DNA from: an uncultured Campylobacterales bacterium
GTDB taxonomy: Bacteria > Campylobacterota > Campylobacteria > Campylobacterales > Arcobacteraceae
Direction: 5' to 3'
Assembly: GCA_938084175.1 (NCBI GenBank)
Contig: CALKDR010000044.1
Span: 1 to 64,000, forward strand
Length of the DNA stretch: 64,000 bases
Shown here: positions 45,530 to 54,891 of the stretch, one piece after another
Position numbering within the stretch: position 1 is the stretch's first letter
Layout: every line of letters begins with the position of its first letter
The notes under the pieces: generated by a model
The model's input: only the letters and a program-made list of their open reading frames with translations
Told to the model about the DNA's origin: nothing
The model's database searches: none
Program-made: the position numbers and the translations under genes

Positions 45530-46413
45530 TGAAAGAATTAAAAGTATTAGCAGTAGTAGTAGCTTTAACGCTTATTACTTACTGGGGAGTTGAGCCATTT
45601 GCTCACTCTCAAATGCATCCACATGTAGATGCAGCTGATTTCAAATTTAAAGATTTGAAAGAAGACGTAGCTGATGTTACTTCTTTAAAAGGAAATGCAA
45701 CAGCTGGTGAAGCACTTGTAACTGCAAACTGTACAGCTTGTCACTCGATCAAAACTAAGGGTTACCCTGAAATTATGGATCATGCAAGTTCTGCAGCAGC
45801 TTATGGTGTAACTCCTCCTGATTTAGGATCTGCTGGAAAATTATATGATGCTTCTTATTTAGCTGCATTTATCAAAAATCCTGCAAAAGCTTCTCAAGTT
45901 GAACATAAATTTGTAGATGGACGAACTCATCCAATGCCAGGTTATGATTGGATGCAGCCACAAGAAATTGCAGATATGGTAGCATATTTACAATCTATTG
46001 CTCCAGAAGAAATGTCAAATAAAGAAGTATTTACAGATGCTTGTCAAAGATGTCACTCTATTAAATACGCAGATATGCAAAAAGGTACAATGGCAGCATT
46101 TACACCTGATGATAATATCAAAGCATATATGGGTAAATTACCACCTGATTTATCTCAACACATTAAATCAAGAGGTCATGAATATTTAGAAACATTTATT
46201 AACAAACCTCAAAAACATCTTGAAGGTACAGCAATGCCAAGAGTAGGACTTAATGAAGAGTCTCAAGCTCAGGTTATTACTTACTTAGAAGAAGTAGGTG
46301 ATTCAAGCAAAAAACAAAGAGAAGAATTAGGACCTAAGTTCTTAATTTATTTAGTAATATTTGCAATATTTGCAATTCTTTGGAAAAAATCTAAATGGAG
46401 AGATGTTCACTAG
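45529..46413 (+). CDS. petC: Ubiquinol-cytochrome c reductase, di-haem cytochrome c subunit
   Basis: This subunit replaces cytochrome c1. The 294-residue protein has an N-terminal helix (VLAVVVALTLITYW), two c-type haem motifs CTACHSIK (near residue 68) and CQRCHSIK (near residue 170), and a C-terminal anchor (FLIYLVIFAIFAILW). Methionines that may act as sixth ligands include HPMPGYDWM and GTAMPRVG. The di-haem form is typical of Campylobacterota. Confidence 0.93.
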   Translation: MKELKVLAVVVALTLITYWGVEPFAHSQMHPHVDAADFKFKDLKEDVADVTSLKGNATAGEALVTANCTACHSIKTKGYPEIMDHASSAAAYGVTPPDLGSAGKLYDASYLAAFIKNPAKASQVEHKFVDGRTHPMPGYDWMQPQEIADMVAYLQSIAPEEMSNKEVFTDACQRCHSIKYADMQKGTMAAFTPDDNIKAYMGKLPPDLSQHIKSRGHEYLETFINKPQKHLEGTAMPRVGLNEESQAQVITYLEEVGDSSKKQREELGPKFLIYLVIFAIFAILWKKSKWRDVH

Positions 46414-46434
46414 AACCTCTTTTCATAAGACAAT

Positions 46435-46471
46435 AAAAAAGGCTTAGAAGTTTCACTTCTAAGCCTTTTTT
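46435..46471 (+). terminator. Terminator of petABC
   Basis: Stem GGCTTAGAAGT / ACTTCTAAGCC with a TTC loop, preceded by an A-run and followed by six Ts. It may work in both directions, for petC and for rsmE. Confidence 0.9.
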
Positions 46472-46502
46472 AATTCTCTTTTATATATTTAATTAAATAT
46501 GT

Positions 46503-47174
46503 TTATATTAGTATTTTAGCTGCAGCAGAAAGTATTGCAGTTTCACTTCGTAAAATTATATTAGATTTAAAACCTACTATTTTATCTTTATTAAAAGCTA
46601 ATCTTTCGTCTTGAGAAAAACCACCCTCACATCCAATAACTAAAGTTTTAATATCAGTTTTTTTCTCATCTATTGATGTTTTAGAAAAATCTAAAAAATA
46701 TACATCATCATTTTCTTTTAAAACTTCATATAAAGAATTTCTAATTTCTAATTTTATTATATTTGATCTTCCACATTGAGAAGATGAGTTGATTAAAATC
46801 TTTTCTAATTTTTCAAAATTTACTTTAAAATTCTTTTGTGAGAATTCACAATAAACAAAAGTAATTTTATCAAGTCCTAACTCATTTAATGAAGCTAAAT
46901 ACTTTTCAATAGTCTTAGGGTCAACCAAACACCAAATCAAATGAAGATTATTATCATTCTTGATAATCTTTTCTTCATAAGATACTAGTTCAAAACTTGC
47001 ATTTCTTCTATTTATATCATTTAATTTATACAAATAAATGAAATCATCTTTTAGGTTTCTAAAATATATTTCATCATTTATTTTATGTCGTCTTGCTTTT
47101 ATTAAATATTTATATGTGTCATCACTTATTTCTAAGAACTTATCTCCACAATTAATATCAAAAGTAAACTGCAT
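46503..47174 (-). CDS. rsmE: 16S rRNA (uracil-1498-N3)-methyltransferase
   Basis: RsmE methylates U1498 in the small ribosomal RNA. The 223-residue SPOUT-family protein has an N-terminal PUA-like region (KARRHKINDEIYFRNLKDD) and the knot motifs VIGCEGGFSQDERLAF and ILRSETAILSAAAKIL. Its start overlaps the stop of the upstream small membrane protein by one base. Confidence 0.93.
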   Translation of the reverse strand: MQFTFDINCGDKFLEISDDTYKYLIKARRHKINDEIYFRNLKDDFIYLYKLNDINRRNASFELVSYEEKIIKNDNNLHLIWCLVDPKTIEKYLASLNELGLDKITFVYCEFSQKNFKVNFEKLEKILINSSSQCGRSNIIKLEIRNSLYEVLKENDDVYFLDFSKTSIDEKKTDIKTLVIGCEGGFSQDERLAFNKDKIVGFKSNIILRSETAILSAAAKILI

Positions 47175-47578
47175 TAAAACACTTTACTTATTAAATAAAC
47201 AGAAATAATTACTGAAATTTCAATAATATATATTTTTTTGGCATATTTATAAAACTCTTCTTGAGCTTTTACATCAGCGAATTTAATAACTCTCATTTTT
47301 TTATATCTTTTTATTTCAATTACTAATAAAAAGATTGAAGCAGGAATCATTAAAAATATTGTAATACTCATAACTTGTGCGTAAAAAGCAACTATTGTTC
47401 CTGTATAAATTACGATTGCATTAGTTAAATGATATAAAGGAGTCATTCCTCTTAATCTTTTTGCTAATTTTATAAAATCTTTTTGTGTTAATACTGAATA
47501 TAGATTAAATAGCATAACTGCTAAAAAAAAGTATATTACATAGACGTGTGTTGTGATTGCACTTTGCATTAGTTCCAT
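47174..47578 (-). CDS. Small four-helix membrane protein
   Basis: This unrecognised 134-residue protein has four clear hydrophobic segments (near residues 12-30, 50-68, 72-90 and 112-132) joined by short basic loops such as KRYKKMR. It is translationally coupled to rsmE by a one-base overlap. The function is unknown. Confidence 0.6.
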   Translation of the reverse strand: MELMQSAITTHVYVIYFFLAVMLFNLYSVLTQKDFIKLAKRLRGMTPLYHLTNAIVIYTGTIVAFYAQVMSITIFLMIPASIFLLVIEIKRYKKMRVIKFADVKAQEEFYKYAKKIYIIEISVIISVYLISKVF

Positions 47579-47661
47579 TATTGTTTATCTCACTTTTAAA
47601 AATTTTCGCTATTATAGCTAACTTGTCATAAGTTTTTATCTTAATTAAAAAAAGGAATAAA

Positions 47662-48885
47662 ATGGCTATTAGTGTTAATGATGCAATAAGCATTATTTCA
47701 AATATCAAAACAACTTTAAAGTATGAAATTATAGGAATTGAAGATGCACAAAATAGAGTTTGCGCACAGGAAATAATTGCAACAAGTTCTCTACCTAAAT
47801 TTGATAATTCTGCAATGGATGGTTATGCAATAATTTATAATGATAAAAATAATGAATTAGAAGTAATTGATACAATCTTTGCAGGTGATAATAATCACAG
47901 TATATTAAAAGAAAATACATGTATTAAAATAATGACGGGTGCGAGAATTCCTTCAAATACTACAGCTATTATTCCAAAAGAAGATACACAAACATTAGAT
48001 AATAAAAAAATTAAAATCATTGAAAATACAAAAGAACTTCAACACATAAGATTTATTGGTGAAGATATAAAAACAGGTGAAAAACTAATAGATATTGGAG
48101 ATGAACTAAACTTTGCAAAAATTACATTATTAGCAAGTCAGGGAATCTCTTTTATAAAAGTATATAAGAAGCCAAAAATTGTTGTATTTTCAAGTGGTGA
48201 AGAATTAAAACTTCATTATGAAAAGATACAAGACCACCAAATATATAATTCAAATACACCAACTTTTATTGCTCGTGCTAAAGAGCTTGGATGTGATGTT
48301 ACATTTATAGGTCAGGCAAAAGATACAGTTAATGCAATAAAAGAATTAGTAGAAAATTCTTTAGACGCAGATTTAATAGTTACCTCAGGTGGTGTTTCAG
48401 TAGGAGATGCAGATTTTACAAAAGAAGCGTTTAATGAATTAGATTTTCAAACATTGATAGATGGTATAAAAATTAAACCAGGAAAACCTACTATATTTGG
48501 AAAAATTGATAATACTTTTGTACTAAATTTACCAGGTAATCCTTTAGCATCAGCATTAATTTTTGAGTTATTTGGAAAAATACTAATTCAAAAACTTAAT
48601 GGGTCAAAAGAGATAAATCCAAGTTTTATTAATGCAAGAATAGATGAAAATTTCAAAACAAGAAAAGGAAGAATTACTATTATTCCAGGAATGTTTGATG
48701 GAGAATTTTTTAGTATTGCCAAAAAAAGATCGCCAGGAATGGTTTCTATTCTTTCTTCTTGTAATTGCATGATTGTATTAGATGAAGAAGTTGAATATTT
48801 AGCAAAAGATTCAAGTGTAAAAATATTACCAATAAATTGGAAATTCTTTAGTAAAGAAAAAAAGGACTTTTTAACATATGAGTAA
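47662..48885 (+). CDS. moeA: Molybdopterin molybdenumtransferase
   Basis: MoeA inserts molybdate into adenylated molybdopterin, a step needed for NapA in this window. The 407-residue protein has SLPKFDNSAMDGYAI, the MTGARIPSNTTAIIPKED segment, and the MPT-binding TSGGVSVGDADFTKEA with PGNPLASALI. The start is the ATG with AAAAGGAA upstream. Its 3' end overlaps queC by eight bases. Confidence 0.93.
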   Translation: MAISVNDAISIISNIKTTLKYEIIGIEDAQNRVCAQEIIATSSLPKFDNSAMDGYAIIYNDKNNELEVIDTIFAGDNNHSILKENTCIKIMTGARIPSNTTAIIPKEDTQTLDNKKIKIIENTKELQHIRFIGEDIKTGEKLIDIGDELNFAKITLLASQGISFIKVYKKPKIVVFSSGEELKLHYEKIQDHQIYNSNTPTFIARAKELGCDVTFIGQAKDTVNAIKELVENSLDADLIVTSGGVSVGDADFTKEAFNELDFQTLIDGIKIKPGKPTIFGKIDNTFVLNLPGNPLASALIFELFGKILIQKLNGSKEINPSFINARIDENFKTRKGRITIIPGMFDGEFFSIAKKRSPGMVSILSSCNCMIVLDEEVEYLAKDSSVKILPINWKFFSKEKKDFLTYE

Positions 48886-49558
48886 AAAAATAAACAAAAA
48901 AGCTATATGTATTTTAAGTGGAGGAATGGACTCTACTTTAGCTTCATATATAGCAAAAAAAGATGGTTATGAAATAATTGCGGTTCATTTTAATTATGGA
49001 CAAAGAACCCAAGAAAGAGAATTAAAAGCATTTAGAGATATTTGTAATGATTTAGAAATTTCCAATAAATATGAAATAGATATTCCATTTTTTACACAAA
49101 TTGGAGCATCAGCACTTACAGATGATTCTATTGATGTACCAATTAATGGAGTTGAAAGTGGAGTACCTATTACTTATGTGCCTTTTAGAAATGGTATTTT
49201 TCTTTCAATTACAGCAGCAATTGCTGAAAAAGAAGAAGCTAGTGCTATGTATATTGGTGTTGTTCAAGAAGATAGTTCAGGTTATCCAGATTGCACTGAT
49301 AAATTTATCGCTGATATTACAAAAGCAATTAATCAAGGAACAAAAGAGACTACAAATATTGAAATTAAAACTCCTTTAGTTCATTTAAGTAAACAACAAA
49401 TTGTTCAATATGCAAATGAATTAAATGTTCCTTTGGAGCATACATGGTCATGTTATAAAGAAAGCGATGAAGCTTGTGGTGTTTGTGATTCATGTAGACT
49501 AAGATTAAATGGGTTCAAACTTGCAAATACTAAAGACCCAATCCCCTATAAAGTATAA
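48878..49558 (+). CDS. queC: 7-cyano-7-deazaguanine synthase
   Basis: QueC makes preQ0 from 7-carboxy-7-deazaguanine with ATP and ammonia for queuosine synthesis. The 226-residue protein has the PP-loop ILSGGMDSTLASYIA and a zinc site near the C terminus (SCYKESDEACGVCDSCRLR). It is the first of three consecutive queuosine genes and overlaps moeA. Confidence 0.95.
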   Translation: MSKKINKKAICILSGGMDSTLASYIAKKDGYEIIAVHFNYGQRTQERELKAFRDICNDLEISNKYEIDIPFFTQIGASALTDDSIDVPINGVESGVPITYVPFRNGIFLSITAAIAEKEEASAMYIGVVQEDSSGYPDCTDKFIADITKAINQGTKETTNIEIKTPLVHLSKQQIVQYANELNVPLEHTWSCYKESDEACGVCDSCRLRLNGFKLANTKDPIPYKV

Positions 49559-49560
49559 AA

Positions 49561-50094
49561 ATGCATTGGAAAATATCAAAAGAATTCGATTTTTGCTACG
49601 GACATAGAGTTTGGTCTCAAACTTTAAATACTGAATTTTCATTAGATGGATGTTTAAAGTGTAGACACTTACATGGACATCAAGGAAAAATATTAGTTTA
49701 TTTAGAAGCAGAGCAATTAAAAGATGGAATGGTAACAGATTTTAAACATTTAAATTGGTTTAAAGCCTTTATAGATGATGTTTTAGATCACAAATTTATT
49801 TTAGATATAAATGACCCTTTATTTCAAACTTTAATTCCAAATGTATCAAAAGAGGAATTAATAAGTTTTGAAGAAGATTACTCAATTATAGATTTAAATA
49901 AATTTAAAAATGAAGCTATTCATTTAAAAGAATTATATGAAGGTTATATTATTGTTGATTTTATTCCAACAAGTGAAAATTTATCAGCATGGTTTTTAAA
50001 AATTGTGCAAAAGAAAATGAATAAGTTAAATGTAAAAGTTTCACATATAGAATTTTTAGAAACACCAAAAAGTAAAAGCACATTTTATGCTTGA
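49561..50094 (+). CDS. queD: 6-carboxy-5,6,7,8-tetrahydropterin synthase
   Basis: QueD converts dihydroneopterin triphosphate to 6-carboxytetrahydropterin. The 177-residue protein has the zinc-binding histidines in FCYGHRVWS and RHLHGHQGK, a Cys in GCLKCRHLHGH, and the catalytic TSENLSAWF region with the closing IEFLETPKS. It is longer than E. coli QueD (about 120) through an insert between residues 85 and 130. It starts two bases after queC and overlaps queE by eight. Confidence 0.9.
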   Translation: MHWKISKEFDFCYGHRVWSQTLNTEFSLDGCLKCRHLHGHQGKILVYLEAEQLKDGMVTDFKHLNWFKAFIDDVLDHKFILDINDPLFQTLIPNVSKEELISFEEDYSIIDLNKFKNEAIHLKELYEGYIIVDFIPTSENLSAWFLKIVQKKMNKLNVKVSHIEFLETPKSKSTFYA

Positions 50095-50851
50095 AATAAA
50101 TGAAATCTTTGGACCAACAATTCAAGGTGAAGGAAAACTAGTAGGTACTCCTTCTATATTTATTAGATTTGGAAAATGTAATTTTAATTGTGTAGGTTTT
50201 GATGTTGAATATGAAACACCAAGTGGAATTAAAAAATGTGGTTGTGATTCTTTTTATGCTGTTGATAAAGAGTTTAAAGATTCATGGACAAATTATAAAT
50301 CTTATGAAGAAATTGTAAAAGAAGTTGATGAATTAACAAAACAATCATCTGCTATTTATAAAATGGATATTGTAATAACAGGTGGGGAACCACTTTTATA
50401 TTGGTCTAAAGATGAATTTCAAAAGCTATTAAAATATTATATAAATGAAGGGCATAAAGTAACTATTGAAACTAACGCTTCATTAAATTTAAACTTTACA
50501 CATGATTATCAAAAAGAAATTATCTTTTCAATGAGTGTAAAACTAAGTAATTCACTTGAATCTTTGAAAAAAAGAGTTAATTATGAAACATTAAATAAAA
50601 TATTGTCAAAAACACAAGACTCTTATTTAAAGTTTGTAATAGATACAAAAATATTAGAAGATGCAAAGAATGAAATAAAAACAATATTAGAAAATATTCC
50701 TAAAACACAAGTTTATTTAATGCCTTTAGGCGATACAGCATCTAGTATAAATGAAAATTGCGAGCAAGTAATTCAAATGGCAATTGATTATGGATACATA
50801 TATTGTGATAGATTACATATACGAGTTTGGGATAATAAAAGGGGCGTATAG
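50087..50851 (+). CDS. queE: 7-carboxy-7-deazaguanine synthase
   Basis: QueE is a radical-SAM enzyme that contracts the pterin ring. The 254-residue protein has the family's EIFGPTIQGEGKLVGTPSIF start and the SAM-contacting VITGGEPLLYW. The [4Fe-4S] ligands have unusual spacing: C31 and C35 are followed by a 15-residue insert before C53 in the GCDS position, with an additional C51. A CX3CX17C reading replaces the standard CX3CX2C. Queuosine context from queC and queD makes the assignment firm. Confidence 0.92.
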   Translation: MLEINEIFGPTIQGEGKLVGTPSIFIRFGKCNFNCVGFDVEYETPSGIKKCGCDSFYAVDKEFKDSWTNYKSYEEIVKEVDELTKQSSAIYKMDIVITGGEPLLYWSKDEFQKLLKYYINEGHKVTIETNASLNLNFTHDYQKEIIFSMSVKLSNSLESLKKRVNYETLNKILSKTQDSYLKFVIDTKILEDAKNEIKTILENIPKTQVYLMPLGDTASSINENCEQVIQMAIDYGYIYCDRLHIRVWDNKRGV

Positions 50852-50862
50852 ATATAATACGC
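50844..50862 (+). promoter_or_regulatory. Palindrome over the -10 box upstream of fabG
   Basis: GCGTAT and ATACGC, spaced by seven bases, enclose TATAAT at 50853-50858. It overlaps the queE stop codon. It may be an operator for fatty-acid genes or a chance symmetry around the promoter. Confidence 0.35.
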
Positions 50863-50913
50863 AATTATTTAAGAAATATCTTATAAGAATGAAATTTTTA
50901 ATAAAGGACGAAT

Positions 50914-51657
50914 ATGAATTTTACAGGTTCAAATGTATTAGTAACAGGCGCTAGTCGTGGTATTGGTGCACAAATTGCTAAAACTTTAGCAGGCTATGGA
51001 TTAAAAGTATGGATTAACTATAGAAGTGGAGCAGAAGCTGCACAAAAGATACAAGAAGAGATTGAAGCTTCAGGTGGAAAAGCTGCTATTATTAAAGCTG
51101 ATGTTACTAATGAAGAAGAGTTTGTAGCTGCTATTAAAACAATAGTTGATGCAGATGGAGAATTATCTTATTTAGTAAATAATGCTGGAATTACAAAAGA
51201 CAAATTAGCTCTTAGAATGAGTGTTGAAGACTTTAATGACGTTATTAGTGCAAACTTAACATCAACATTTATTGGATGTAAAGCTTCTCTAAAATTCATG
51301 GGTAAAAAAAGATTTGGTTCAATTGTAAATATCTCTTCAATTGTTGGAGAAATGGGAAATCCAGGTCAGACAAATTATGCTGCATCTAAAGGTGGAGTTA
51401 ATGCTATGACTAAAGCTTTTGCTAAAGAAGCAGCAGCACGTGGTATTAGATATAATGCAGTTACTCCTGGTTTTATTCAAACTGATATGACTCATGAATT
51501 AAAAGATGAAGTTAAAGCTGAATATGAAAAAAATATTCCTTTATCAAGATTTGGAAATCCTAGTGAAATTGCTGATGCAGTTGCATTTTTATTAAGTGAT
51601 CATTCATCATATATAACAGGTGAAATTTTAAAAGTTAATGGTGGATTATACGTTTAA
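50914..51657 (+). CDS. fabG: 3-oxoacyl-ACP reductase
   Basis: FabG reduces 3-oxoacyl-ACP with NADPH in each chain-extension cycle. The 247-residue short-chain dehydrogenase has VTGASRGIGAQIA, NNAGITKD, the catalytic Ser and YAASK (VNISSIVGEMGNPGQTNYAA), and VTPGFIQTDMT. It starts the fabG-acpP-fabF-accA run, with AAAGGACG before the ATG. Confidence 0.96.
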   Translation: MNFTGSNVLVTGASRGIGAQIAKTLAGYGLKVWINYRSGAEAAQKIQEEIEASGGKAAIIKADVTNEEEFVAAIKTIVDADGELSYLVNNAGITKDKLALRMSVEDFNDVISANLTSTFIGCKASLKFMGKKRFGSIVNISSIVGEMGNPGQTNYAASKGGVNAMTKAFAKEAAARGIRYNAVTPGFIQTDMTHELKDEVKAEYEKNIPLSRFGNPSEIADAVAFLLSDHSSYITGEILKVNGGLYV

Positions 51658-51716
51658 TTAATTTAACGTATTAAATAAATTTTATAACTTAAAAGACTTT
51701 TTAAAAACTTTTTTGT

Positions 51717-51722
51717 TATAAT
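51717..51722 (+). promoter_or_regulatory. -10 box upstream of acpP
   Basis: TATAAT follows a T-rich tract (ACTTTTTTGT) in the 94-base gap between fabG and acpP. This fits the phased-T promoters of Campylobacterota and would give acpP its own strong transcript. Confidence 0.5.
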
Positions 51723-51751
51723 ACTAGACAATTTTATAAAAGGAATTAAAT

Positions 51752-51982
51752 ATGGCATTATTAGAAGATGTAATAGAAGTTGTAGTTGAGCAATTAGATT
51801 GTGATGCGGCAGAAGTTAAAGAAGATTCAAAATTTATTGAAGATTTAGGTGCAGATTCACTAGACGTTGTTGAGTTAGTTATGGCTTTAGAAGAAAAATT
51901 TGATATCGAAATCCCTGATGAAGATGCAGAAGGTATTTTAACAGTATCAGATGCTTTAAAATACATCGAAAATAACGCGTAA
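51752..51982 (+). CDS. acpP: Acyl carrier protein
   Basis: ACP carries growing acyl chains on a phosphopantetheine arm. The 76-residue acidic protein has Ser36 in [11 protein letters not shown] as the attachment site and the usual helix-[17 protein letters not shown]. Its stop is followed by a terminator-like hairpin before fabF. Confidence 0.97.
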   Translation: MALLEDVIEVVVEQLDCDAAEVKEDSKFIEDLGADSLDVVELVMALEEKFDIEIPDEDAEGILTVSDALKYIENNA

Positions 51983-51993
51983 TTTTAACGCTT

Positions 51994-52028
51994 AAAACAG
52001 AAAACTAGGAAACTTATTTTCTGTTTTT
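51994..52028 (+). terminator. Terminator between acpP and fabF
   Basis: Eleven-base arms AAAACAGAAAA and TTTTCTGTTTT with a 12-base loop and following T residues. It probably lets acpP be transcribed in excess over fabF. Confidence 0.7.
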
Positions 52029-52107
52029 AAATTTAATTTATTGAGTTTTTTAAAAAAATTGAATAATTTAAATAAAATTAACAATAATATTAACACGGAG
52101 AGATTTC

Positions 52108-53364
52108 ATGAAAAGAGTAGTTATAACAGGGCTAGGAACTATTAATTCAATTGGACATAATGTAGAAGACTCATTTAAAGCAGTAGTAGACGGTGTTTGT
52201 GGTATTGATACAATTTCATTATTTGACATTGAGCAATTTCCTGTAAAAATAGCGGGTGAAGTAAAAAACTTTGATCCATCAACTGTAATGGACAAAAAAG
52301 AAGTTAAAAAAGCTGATAGATTTATTCAATTAGGTATTAAAGCAGCTCATGAAGCAATGATGGATTCAGGATTAGCTGGTGAAGATGGTAAAGTAGCTGC
52401 TGAAGATTCTGAAAGATTTGGTCTTATTTCAGCTTCTGGAATCGGTGGTTTATCAACTATTGAAAAAAACTCTGTAGTATGTGCTAATAGAGGTCCTAAA
52501 AGAATATCTCCATTCTTTATTCCTTCATCATTAGTAAATATGTTAAGTGGATTTATTTCTATTGCACATGGATTAAAAGGCCCTTCTTTATCTCATGTAA
52601 CAGCTTGTGCTGCATCAACTCATGCATTAAATGATGCTGTTAAAACTATTGCATTAAATGGTGCTGATAGAATTTTAGTAGTAGGTGCTGAAAGTGCTAT
52701 TTGTGGAGCTGGAATGGGTGGTTTTGCATCAATGAAAGCATTATCAACAAGAAACGACGACCCTAAAACTGCATCAAGACCATTTGATTTAAATAGAGAT
52801 GGTTTTGTAATGGGTGAAGGTGCAGGTGCACTTGTAGTTGAAACTTTAGATTCAGCACTTGCAAGAAATGCAAAAATATACTGTGAAATAATTGGTTTTG
52901 GTGAATCAGCTGATGCTAACCATATTACAGCACCTGTTATGGATGGACCTTTAAGATCTATGAAAGCTGCTATTGCAATGGCAAGTGCTAACATTGGTGA
53001 AGATATAAAAATTGATTATGTAAATTCTCATGGTACATCAACTCCTGTTGGAGATATGAATGAGTCTAAAGCAATTGTTGAATTATTTGAAGGTGTTGAA
53101 AACTGTCCACCTGTAACTTCTACAAAAGGTCAAATTGGTCATTGTTTAGGAGCAGCAGGTGCTATTGAAGCAATTTTCGCAATTAAGTCATTAAATGAAG
53201 GAATTATTCCTCCAACAATCAATGTAGAGAATCAAGATCCTGAATGTCCTTTAGATTGTGTTCCAAACACTGCTAGAAAAGTAGAATTAACTACAGTTAT
53301 GAGTAATAACTTCGGTTTTGGTGGAACTAACGGCTCTGTAATTTTTAAAAAATATCAAGCTTAA
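52108..53364 (+). CDS. fabF: 3-oxoacyl-ACP synthase II
   Basis: FabF condenses acyl-ACP with malonyl-ACP. The 418-residue thiolase-fold enzyme has the active-site cysteine in TACAASTHAL and the two histidines in NSHGTSTPVGD and GQIGHCLGAAGA. The GFGGTNGSVIF end is typical. GGAGAG precedes the ATG. A terminator follows it. Confidence 0.96.
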   Translation: MKRVVITGLGTINSIGHNVEDSFKAVVDGVCGIDTISLFDIEQFPVKIAGEVKNFDPSTVMDKKEVKKADRFIQLGIKAAHEAMMDSGLAGEDGKVAAEDSERFGLISASGIGGLSTIEKNSVVCANRGPKRISPFFIPSSLVNMLSGFISIAHGLKGPSLSHVTACAASTHALNDAVKTIALNGADRILVVGAESAICGAGMGGFASMKALSTRNDDPKTASRPFDLNRDGFVMGEGAGALVVETLDSALARNAKIYCEIIGFGESADANHITAPVMDGPLRSMKAAIAMASANIGEDIKIDYVNSHGTSTPVGDMNESKAIVELFEGVENCPPVTSTKGQIGHCLGAAGAIEAIFAIKSLNEGIIPPTINVENQDPECPLDCVPNTARKVELTTVMSNNFGFGGTNGSVIFKKYQA

Positions 53365-53383
53365 TAAATAATATATAATTTTT

Positions 53384-53415
53384 AAAAAAGAGTTAGTTTA
53401 AACTAACTCTTTTTT
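53384..53415 (+). terminator. Terminator between fabF and accA
   Basis: Stem AAAAAAGAGTTAGTTT / AAACTAACTCTTTTTT is a perfect 16-base inverted repeat with no spacer, with a trailing T-run. accA starts 20 bases later, so read-through must occur or accA has a promoter here. Confidence 0.8.
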
Positions 53416-53435
53416 TTTATCATAAAGGGGAATAC

Positions 53436-54377
53436 TTGGCAACTTACTTAGAATTTGAAGATAAAATAAAAAAGATAGAAGAAGATATCATAGTTGCAAG
53501 AACTAAAGCAGATGAACATGCTGTAGAAATCTTAGAAAAAAAACTTGAAAAAGAAGTTGAAAAAACTTTTAAAAATTTAAGTGATTATCAAAAACTTCAA
53601 TTAGCACGTCATCCAGATCGTCCTTATGCAATGGATTATATTTCAGGTTTACTAACTGACTCTTATGAGATTCATGGTGATAGGCATTATGTTGATGATA
53701 AAGCAATTGTTTGTTACCTTGGATATATTGGTGAGCAAAAAGTTATGGTTATTGGAGAACAAAAAGGACGAGGTACTAAAGATAAGTTACATAGAAACTT
53801 TGGAATGCCTCAACCTGAAGGTTATAGAAAAGCATTAAGAGCTGCTAAAATGGCTGAAAAATTCCAAATTCCTATTCTTATGTTAGTGGACACTCCAGGT
53901 GCATACCCAGGATTGGGTGCAGAAGAGAGAAACCAATCTGAAGCAATTGCAAGAAACCTTTATGAATTTGCTGACCTTACAACTCCAACTGTTTCAGTTG
54001 TAATTGGTGAAGGTGGTTCAGGTGGAGCTTTAGCTATTTCTGTTGCAGATAAATTAGCAATGATGAGATACTCTGTTTATGCTGTAATTTCACCAGAAGG
54101 TTGTTCAGCTATTTTATGGAATGATCCTACAAAAGTTGAAACAGCAGCAAATGCATTAAGAATTACATCTGATAATTTAAAAGAATTAAATTTAGTTGAT
54201 GACGTAATTAATGAGCCGTTAATTGGTGCTCATAGACAAAAAGATGAAGCTATAAGAGCTTTAGGAGAATATTTTATTACAACAGTAAATGAATTAAAAC
54301 TATTAACTCCAGCGCAAAGATACCAAAAGAAATATGAAAAAATTATGGCTTTAGGATCTTTCCAAGAAGCAAAATAA
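53436..54377 (+). CDS. accA: Acetyl-CoA carboxylase carboxyltransferase subunit alpha
   Basis: AccA is the alpha half of the enzyme that forms malonyl-CoA from acetyl-CoA. The 313-residue protein has the N-terminal helical region (residues 1-60), [21 protein letters not shown], the oxyanion-type [11 protein letters not shown] loop and [13 protein letters not shown]. The start is a TTG with AAAGGGG seven bases upstream. No accD is in the window. Confidence 0.95.
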   Translation: MATYLEFEDKIKKIEEDIIVARTKADEHAVEILEKKLEKEVEKTFKNLSDYQKLQLARHPDRPYAMDYISGLLTDSYEIHGDRHYVDDKAIVCYLGYIGEQKVMVIGEQKGRGTKDKLHRNFGMPQPEGYRKALRAAKMAEKFQIPILMLVDTPGAYPGLGAEERNQSEAIARNLYEFADLTTPTVSVVIGEGGSGGALAISVADKLAMMRYSVYAVISPEGCSAILWNDPTKVETAANALRITSDNLKELNLVDDVINEPLIGAHRQKDEAIRALGEYFITTVNELKLLTPAQRYQKKYEKIMALGSFQEAK

Positions 54378-54393
54378 ATAAAGTCTAAGTTTT

Positions 54394-54421
54394 AAATTTG
54401 GCAGTTTTAACTGCCAAGTTT
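54394..54421. terminator. Bidirectional terminator between accA and the HIT gene
   Basis: Stem TTGGCAGTT / AACTGCCAA with a TT loop, extended by weaker A-T pairs, lies between the two convergent genes. Confidence 0.75.
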
Positions 54422-54432
54422 ATTTGTAAAAA

Positions 54433-54762
54433 TTATCTAACTAAACGCCCTACTTCTTCTCCACCTAATAAATGAAAATGTAAATGAGCTACTTCTTGTC
54501 CACCATCATTTCCAATATTTGTAATTAATCTATAACCGCTTTTTCTAATATCTAATTTTGAAGCAACTTTATGAATAAATTCTGTCATATTAGCCATAAT
54601 TTTTGGAGGAATTACATCAAAAGAATCATAGTGCTCTTTTGGAATAATTAATACATGAATTTTTCTAGAAGGATTTATATCATTGAATGCTAAAAAATCT
54701 TCATCTTCTAATATAGTTTGATTTGGTATTTCACCCTTTACTATTTTGCAAAATATACACAT
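54433..54762 (-). CDS. HIT-family purine nucleoside phosphoramidase-type protein
   Basis: This 109-residue HIT (histidine triad) protein of the HinT type hydrolyses aminoacyl- or phosphoramidate-linked AMP. The triad HLHFHLLGG carries the nucleophilic histidine; the N-terminal CIFCKIVKGEIP has the Cys pair found in zinc-binding members. The length is normal. Confidence 0.9.
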   Translation of the reverse strand: MCIFCKIVKGEIPNQTILEDEDFLAFNDINPSRKIHVLIIPKEHYDSFDVIPPKIMANMTEFIHKVASKLDIRKSGYRLITNIGNDGGQEVAHLHFHLLGGEEVGRLVR

Positions 54763-54821
54763 TGTTTTTCCTTGAATTTCATTGTTAAATAATTATAACC
54801 AAACTCTAATAAATCTTTAAG

Positions 54822-54827
54822 TATAAT
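54822..54827 (+). promoter_or_regulatory. -10 box upstream of pheS
   Basis: TATAAT in TTTAAGTATAATCGC, 65 bases before the pheS start, between divergent genes. Confidence 0.45.
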
Positions 54828-54891
54828 CGCAAGAATATAGAAATAGAATAATTGAAATATTTAAGAATTATTCATAAAAATAGGAGATATA

